From Pseudomonas neuropathica (GTDB lineage Bacteria; Pseudomonadota; Gammaproteobacteria; Pseudomonadales; Pseudomonadaceae): a stretch of DNA of 64,000 nt. This document shows positions 58,657 through 64,000 of this stretch, piece by piece. The notes below the pieces were generated by a model, which was not told the DNA's origin, did no database searches, and was given only the letters and a program-made list of their open reading frames with translations. Numbering within the stretch: position 1 is the stretch's first letter; each line of letters starts with the position of its first letter. Location: assembly GCF_015461835.1 (NCBI RefSeq), contig NZ_JACOPX010000015.1, positions 62,001 to 126,000 of the forward strand. Direction: 5' to 3'. The position numbers and the translations under genes were made by a program.

Positions 58657-58710
58657 GTTATTGCATCACAATAACTGACGAGCGCAGGGGATGCGCCCGT
58701 CATTCACCTG

Positions 58711-60159
58711 TCAGCGTTGCGCTGCAGGCACGCCTTGCGGCTCGGCTTCGGTCTTGCCGGCAGCGGCAGACGGGTTGGTCGGCCAGGCCTGCAGGTCGAG
58801 ATCCAGATCGGTAAATTTGCTGGAGTCGAACACGGGCTGTGTAACGCCGGCGCGGCGCTGCTCGTCGTAGTCGCGCATTACACGCATGCCGACCTTGAAC
58901 AGCATGGCCAGGGCCATCAGGTTGACGAAGGCCAGGCAGGTCATGGTGATGTCAGCGAAGGCGAACACGGTCGACAGGTCCTGCATTGAACCCCATACCA
59001 CCAGCGCCAGCACCAGGCCGCGGAAAATCATCAGCGCGGCGCGGTTGCGGGTGAGGAACTGCAGGCTGTTTTCGCCCAGGTAGTAGTTGTAGAGGATGCA
59101 AGTGAAGACGAACAGCGACAGCGCGACGCTGACGAACATGCGACCCCAGTCACCGACCACAGCGGCCAGCGAGTTCTGGGTCAGGACGATGCCGTCACCT
59201 TCGAAGCCTGGGGTGTAGAAGCCCGACAGCAGGATCAGCAGCGCGGTGCAGGTGCAGATCACGAAGGTGTCGAGGAACACGCTGAAGGCCTGAACCACGC
59301 CCTGGGCGCCCGGGTGCTTCACGGCAGCCACGGCGGCGACGTTCGGCGCACTGCCCAGGCCTGCTTCGTTGGCGAACACGCCACGCTTCACGCCCATGAC
59401 AATGGCGCTGCCGAGCAGGCCACCAAAGGCAGGGTCGAGGCCGAAGGCGCTCTTGAAGATGGTTTCCAGCATGGCTGGTACGTGTTCGATCTGAGTACCG
59501 ATCACGTACAGGGTCACGCCGATATAGGCCAGGGTCTTGATCGGTACGAGCAGGTCGGACACCGAGGCAATGCGCTTGATGCCGCCGATGAAGGTGATGG
59601 CCAGCAGCACCGCCAGGACAATACCGGTGTGTTGTGGGTTGAATTCAAAGGCGTTCTGCAGCGAGTGGGTCACGGTGTAGGACTGCAGGCCAATGAAGGC
59701 AAAGCCGTAGGTGACCAGCAGCAGGACCGAGAACACCACCGCCATGCCTTTGAGTTTCAGGCCGTGCTGGATGTAGTAAGCCGGACCGCCACGGTACAGG
59801 CCGTCGCCATCGGCGCGCTTGTAGACTTGGGCCAGGGTGCATTCGAAGAAGCTGCTGGACATGCCGACCAGTGCGGTCACCCACATCCAGAAGACCGCAC
59901 CTGGACCACCCAGGGTCACGGCGATGCCGACACCGGCGATGTTGCCTGCACCGACACGGCCGGCAAGGCTGAGCATCAGGGCCTGGAACGAGCTGAGTTG
60001 CCCGGCGCTGCCCTTGAGGCTGTCGCGGAACACCGCGAACATGTGGAAGAAGTGGCGCAATTGAACGAAACGCGAGCGAATCGTGAAGTAGCTACCGAGC
60101 CCGACAATGAGCACGATCAGTACTTTCCCTGAGAGGAAGTCGTTGATGACTTCGAGCAT
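58711..60159 (-). CDS. AGCS-family sodium:amino acid symporter
   Basis: This 482-aa protein has about ten or eleven helices and the AGCS (alanine/glycine:cation symporter) signatures LAGRVGAGNIAGVGIAVTLGGPGAVFWMWVTALVGMSSSFFECTLAQVYK and GVKRGVFANEAGLGSAPNVAA. It would take up alanine, glycine or a related amino acid with Na+. It is upstream of the asparaginase gene on the same strand and downstream of aspA. The last ~40 residues are a charged cytoplasmic tail. Confidence 0.9.
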   Translation of the reverse strand: MLEVINDFLSGKVLIVLIVGLGSYFTIRSRFVQLRHFFHMFAVFRDSLKGSAGQLSSFQALMLSLAGRVGAGNIAGVGIAVTLGGPGAVFWMWVTALVGMSSSFFECTLAQVYKRADGDGLYRGGPAYYIQHGLKLKGMAVVFSVLLLVTYGFAFIGLQSYTVTHSLQNAFEFNPQHTGIVLAVLLAITFIGGIKRIASVSDLLVPIKTLAYIGVTLYVIGTQIEHVPAMLETIFKSAFGLDPAFGGLLGSAIVMGVKRGVFANEAGLGSAPNVAAVAAVKHPGAQGVVQAFSVFLDTFVICTCTALLILLSGFYTPGFEGDGIVLTQNSLAAVVGDWGRMFVSVALSLFVFTCILYNYYLGENSLQFLTRNRAALMIFRGLVLALVVWGSMQDLSTVFAFADITMTCLAFVNLMALAMLFKVGMRVMRDYDEQRRAGVTQPVFDSSKFTDLDLDLQAWPTNPSAAAGKTEAEPQGVPAAQR

Positions 60160-60419
60160 GGATTTTTCCTCGCTGTTTATTGTGTAAGCAAATGCTGGAT
60201 GGAAGAAATATCGTGTTACACCGGTGTGCGCGCGGCACGACGGGTGAGGCGAAGGTTTCCTCCGGTTCCATTTCGCGGGTTTGTTATTAGTTCGGGTTTC
60301 GCATGGGTTATGGCCTCGTTACCGACGACCGCTCACGCGAAGAGGGGCGGCACTATACCGATCAGTGCGGCGCCCGTCTGCACGGTTGTGGTGCAAGCGA
60401 CGAAACGAGGATGCTGCAA

Positions 60420-60495
60420 GATCAAAAGATCGCAGCCTTCGGCAGCTCCTACAGGTGTACATCCATCATGTAGGAGCTGCCGAAGGCTGCGATCT
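60420..60495. repeat. REP pair, GATCGCAGCCTTCGGCAGCTCCTAC family
   Basis: Near-perfect inverted copies with a 20-nt spacer between aspA and the symporter gene. Confidence 0.92.
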
Positions 60496-60543
60496 TGGCG
60501 GTATCAAATACACAAAACATTTAACGTCCTGCCCGCAAAGAAG

Positions 60544-60581
60544 TTAAAAAAAAGGGCTTGGGGACTAAATCCCCAAGCCCT
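60544..60581 (-). terminator. Rho-independent terminator of aspA
   Basis: The 11-bp stem GGGCTTGGGGA/TCCCCAAGCCC is followed, in the minus direction, by a long T tract. It lies 65 bp beyond the aspA stop. Confidence 0.92.
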
Positions 60582-60643
60582 CAAAAGGTGAGAGGTGTCT
60601 AGTCCCTCGACCTGGTGAGCGGTGCTACAAACTACGCGTCGGC

Positions 60644-62068
<1,425 letters not shown>

Positions 62069-62248
62069 GATAGAAATCATCTCGATATGGACCCGGTCTG
62101 TGCCGGAACGCTGCGAATGCTAGGCTTGTGGGAAATTTTGGGCCAATGCTGTTCAGCACTGCCCTATGCACATTCGGCATAATGCCCGTGTGACGCCGCG
62201 TGCGCGGCAGACGTGTGACCTGTTTTGGTGCGTGTCCGGGAGGACGTG

Positions 62249-63157
62249 ATGAATCTGGAAAGCAAATGGCTCGAGGACTTCAGTGCTCTGGCCGCCACCC
62301 GCAGCTTTTCGCAGGCGGCCGAACGGCGCTTCGTGACCCAGCCGGCGTTCAGTCGGCGGATCCGCAGTCTGGAGGCTGCGCTGGGGCTGACTCTGGTCAA
62401 TCGCTCGCGCACGCCGATCGAGCTGACGGCGGCGGGGCAATTGTTTCTGGTGACCGCGCGCACCGTGGTCGAACAGCTCGGCGAAGTGCTGCGCCATCTG
62501 CATCATCTGGAAGGCGGGCAGGGCGAAGTGATGCAGGTCGCTGCCGCTCACTCCTTGGCGCTGGGTTTCTTCCCGCGCTGGATCGCGCAGTTGCGTAATG
62601 AAGGGTTGAACATCGCCACCCGATTGGTTGCAACCAACGTCGGCGATGCGGTGCATGCATTGCGTGAAGGTGGCTGCGATCTGATGCTGGCGTTCTACGA
62701 CCCGGACGCGGCGATGCAGATGGACCCGGAAATTTTCCCTTCATTGCATTTGGGTCAGACGGAAATGCTCCCTGTGTGTGCGGCGGATGCCGAGGGCAAG
62801 CCCCTGTTCGATCTCGAAGGTGATGCGAGCGTGCCGTTGCTGGCGTATAGCGCCGGTGCGTTTCTCGGGCGTTCGGTGAATGGTTTGCTGCGTCAGCGTC
62901 AGCTGCGTTTCACCACCATTTATGAAACCGCGATGGCGGACAGCCTGAAAAGCATGGCGCTGGAAGGGCTGGGCATTGCCTGGGTACCGCAACTGAGCGT
63001 GCGCGCGGAACTGGCGCGTGGTGAGTTGGTGGTCTGCGGTGGTACGCAATGGCATGTGCCGCTGGAGATTCGCCTGTATCGCTGCGCACTGGTGCGCAAA
63101 GCCAACGTGCGCCTGTTGTGGCGAAAACTCGAAGGCGGTGCTGCACACGCTTCCTGA
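62249..63157 (+). CDS. LysR-family regulator next to aspA
   Basis: This 302-aa LysR regulator has the N-terminal wHTH (WLEDFSALAATRSFSQAAERRFVTQPAFSRRIRSLEAALGL) and a ligand domain. ATG 62249 follows GGAGG. It diverges from aspA with 180 bp between the starts, so it most likely regulates aspartase and possibly the asparaginase-symporter genes; the inducer is unknown. The matching P. aeruginosa locus (PA5428-PA5429 as I remember it) has the same arrangement. Confidence 0.88.
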   Translation: MNLESKWLEDFSALAATRSFSQAAERRFVTQPAFSRRIRSLEAALGLTLVNRSRTPIELTAAGQLFLVTARTVVEQLGEVLRHLHHLEGGQGEVMQVAAAHSLALGFFPRWIAQLRNEGLNIATRLVATNVGDAVHALREGGCDLMLAFYDPDAAMQMDPEIFPSLHLGQTEMLPVCAADAEGKPLFDLEGDASVPLLAYSAGAFLGRSVNGLLRQRQLRFTTIYETAMADSLKSMALEGLGIAWVPQLSVRAELARGELVVCGGTQWHVPLEIRLYRCALVRKANVRLLWRKLEGGAAHAS

Positions 63158-63173
63158 CCCTTCGCGGCCCCCT

Positions 63174-63263
63174 TGTGGGAGTGAGCCTGCTCGCGATAGC
63201 GTCTGCACATTCAACGATGATGTGACTGATACACCGCCATCGCGAGCAGGCTCACTCCTACAG
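63174..63263. repeat. REP pair, GGAGTGAGCCTGCTCGCGATAGCG family
   Basis: Inverted copies with about 40 nt between them directly downstream of the LysR gene; the left copy begins GTGGGAGTG. Confidence 0.9.
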
Positions 63264-63384
63264 GGGATTTGCGGTGTTCTGTCGCTGACCTTCAAGTCAA
63301 TAAAACCGGGCCTTTCGCTCATTTGACAGATGGTCGCGCAGGGGGCTGTTTATTGCTTTCTTTGCGGTATACTGCGCGGCCTTC

Positions 63385-63447
63385 GGCCGGTACGTCCGGC
63401 CATTTTTCGTACAATCAAGCCACGCAACCTGCGTGGCTTGTTGTTTT
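63385..63447 (+). promoter_or_regulatory. purE leader with two terminator-like hairpins
   Basis: First hairpin: GGCCGG-TACGT-CCGGCC (63385-63401) followed by ATTTTT. Second: 10-bp stem AAGCCACGCA-ACC-TGCGTGGCTT (63417-63439) followed by GTTGTTTT. Both lie between the likely promoter and the purE start, where an attenuator would be expected. Purine-dependent regulation is inferred, not shown. Confidence 0.5.
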
Positions 63448-63488
63448 ATGACGCGCCTGCGGGCGCTCCAGAGAGAAGAGGCGCGACG

Positions 63489-63980
63489 ATGAGTGCACTG
63501 GTTGGCGTGATCATGGGCTCCAAGTCCGATTGGTCCACCCTTAGCCACACCGCCGATATGCTGGAAAAGCTCGGCATCCCGTACGAGGTCAAAGTGGTCT
63601 CTGCCCACCGCACCCCGGATCTGCTGTTCCAGTACGCCGAAGAGGCTGAAGGTCGTGGCATCGAGGTGATCATCGCCGGAGCCGGTGGCGCGGCTCACCT
63701 GCCAGGCATGTGTGCGGCCAAGACCCACCTGCCGGTGCTGGGTGTGCCGGTGCAGTCGGCCATGCTCTCGGGCGTCGACTCGCTGCTGTCGATCGTGCAG
63801 ATGCCAGCGGGCATTCCGGTCGCCACCCTGGCCATCGGCAAGGCCGGCGCGATCAACGCTGCCCTGCTCTCGGCGAGCATCCTCGGCGCCAAGCATCCGC
63901 AGTTCCACGCGGTACTGAAAACCTTCCGTGCCGAGCAGACAGACAGCGTCCTGGACAATCCAGACCCACGTATTGCCTGA
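63489..63980 (+). CDS. purE: N5-carboxyaminoimidazole ribonucleotide mutase
   Basis: This 163-aa class I PurE converts N5-CAIR to CAIR in purine synthesis. The signature VGVIMGSKSDWSTLSHTADML, SAHRTPDLLFQYAEEAEGRG and AGAGGAAHLPGMCAAKTHLPVLGVPV hold the active-site Ser, His and Asp. ATG 63489 was chosen for the family N-terminus; the frame extends upstream through the hairpin leader. purK follows after 10 bp. Confidence 0.95.
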   Translation: MSALVGVIMGSKSDWSTLSHTADMLEKLGIPYEVKVVSAHRTPDLLFQYAEEAEGRGIEVIIAGAGGAAHLPGMCAAKTHLPVLGVPVQSAMLSGVDSLLSIVQMPAGIPVATLAIGKAGAINAALLSASILGAKHPQFHAVLKTFRAEQTDSVLDNPDPRIA

Positions 63981-63990
63981 GGTTGTTGAG

Positions 63991-64000
63991 ATGAAGATCG
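63991..64000 (+). CDS. purK: Start of purK (truncated by the window)
   Basis: An ATG 10 bp after the purE stop opens MKI before the window ends. purK (N5-CAIR synthetase) normally follows purE in Pseudomonas; only the position supports this. Confidence 0.6.

Larger units (their letters stand above)
60160..60643. other. Intergenic region of 484 bp between aspA and the AGCS gene
   Basis: This stretch contains a REP pair (60420-60495) and the terminator of aspA (60544-60581). Upstream of the symporter there is AT-rich sequence likely to hold its promoter. A 130-codon plus-strand open frame runs through the REP arms and has no recognisable features, so I do not call a gene. Confidence 0.7.
63158..63488. 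other. Region between LysR and purE with REP pair and purE leader
   Basis: The left half holds a REP pair. The right half holds the candidate purE promoter (TATACT at 63368-63373, with a weak CTGTTT 16 nt upstream) and a leader with two hairpins described separately. No gene is seen. Confidence 0.6.

Noticed and set aside
60199..60591. 130-codon plus-strand frame in the gap before aspA
   Set aside because: It runs through both arms of a REP pair and the aspA terminator, and its translation has no domain; not a gene.

Overview
The window is chromosomal DNA from a Pseudomonas, most likely of the P. fluorescens group. This rests on high-GC coding, two families of Pseudomonas-type REP palindromes, a pycR-pycA-pycB block beside an RccR-type regulator, and an aspA-LysR-purE arrangement that I remember from the part of the P. 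aeruginosa PAO1 map near oriC. Three copies of the Pseudomonas parS motif (two perfect) in the first 17 kb also point to an origin-proximal location. I see no rRNA, tRNA, CRISPR array, insertion sequence, prophage or integrase.

Layout. (1) 5-7195 is a metal and membrane-stress island. Three tandem SPFH (HflK/HflC-like) genes, the second with a His-rich N-terminal tail, overlap end to start with a P1B-type metal ATPase. A bufferin-type cluster follows: a small secreted Cys-rich peptide, an MNIO (DUF692) maturase and a DUF2063 partner, with a hairpin between precursor and maturase. (2) 7280-10592 holds cfa, a cardiolipin synthase and a DUF3617 protein. (3) 10643-20940 is a zinc-starvation island. 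One minus-strand operon, folE2-znuC-znuB-znuA-gamma-carbonic anhydrase-dihydroorotase, runs from a Zur-like box at 15880. The amidase gene amiA leaves the same box in the other direction. A second Zur-like box at 17590 serves a divergent pair, a small secreted protein and a COG0523 GTPase-DUF1826 operon; a second COG0523 gene follows. (4) 21020-32567 holds housekeeping genes: pdxY, a thioesterase, a K+/H+-type antiporter, an SMI1-like protein, a Tim44-domain protein, an EamA protein, uvrD and a PAS-GGDEF-EAL protein. (5) 32695-38249 is central carbon control: rccR with its own operator-like palindrome, a small basic protein, pycR, and the two-subunit pyruvate carboxylase pycA-pycB. (6) 38433-44289 holds two related autotransporters and a small XRE regulator. 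(7) 44322-50514 holds an ABC amino-acid permease plus binding protein without an ATPase, a homocysteine methyltransferase, and a GNAT-GNAT-PaiB operon divergent from a MocR regulator whose linker DNA contains a cluster of DnaA boxes. (8) 50471-57367 holds a 1531-residue toxin-like protein, an acetylpolyamine amidohydrolase/HDAC-like protein and an AraC regulator. (9) 57535-64000 is aspartate/asparagine use (asparaginase, AGCS symporter, aspartase, LysR regulator), then purE and the first bases of purK.

The strongest themes are metal homeostasis (copper-type sequestration and export at the left end, zinc sparing in the middle) and origin-proximal chromosome architecture (parS sites, DnaA boxes). 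Function calls come from recognising families by eye; no searches were run.
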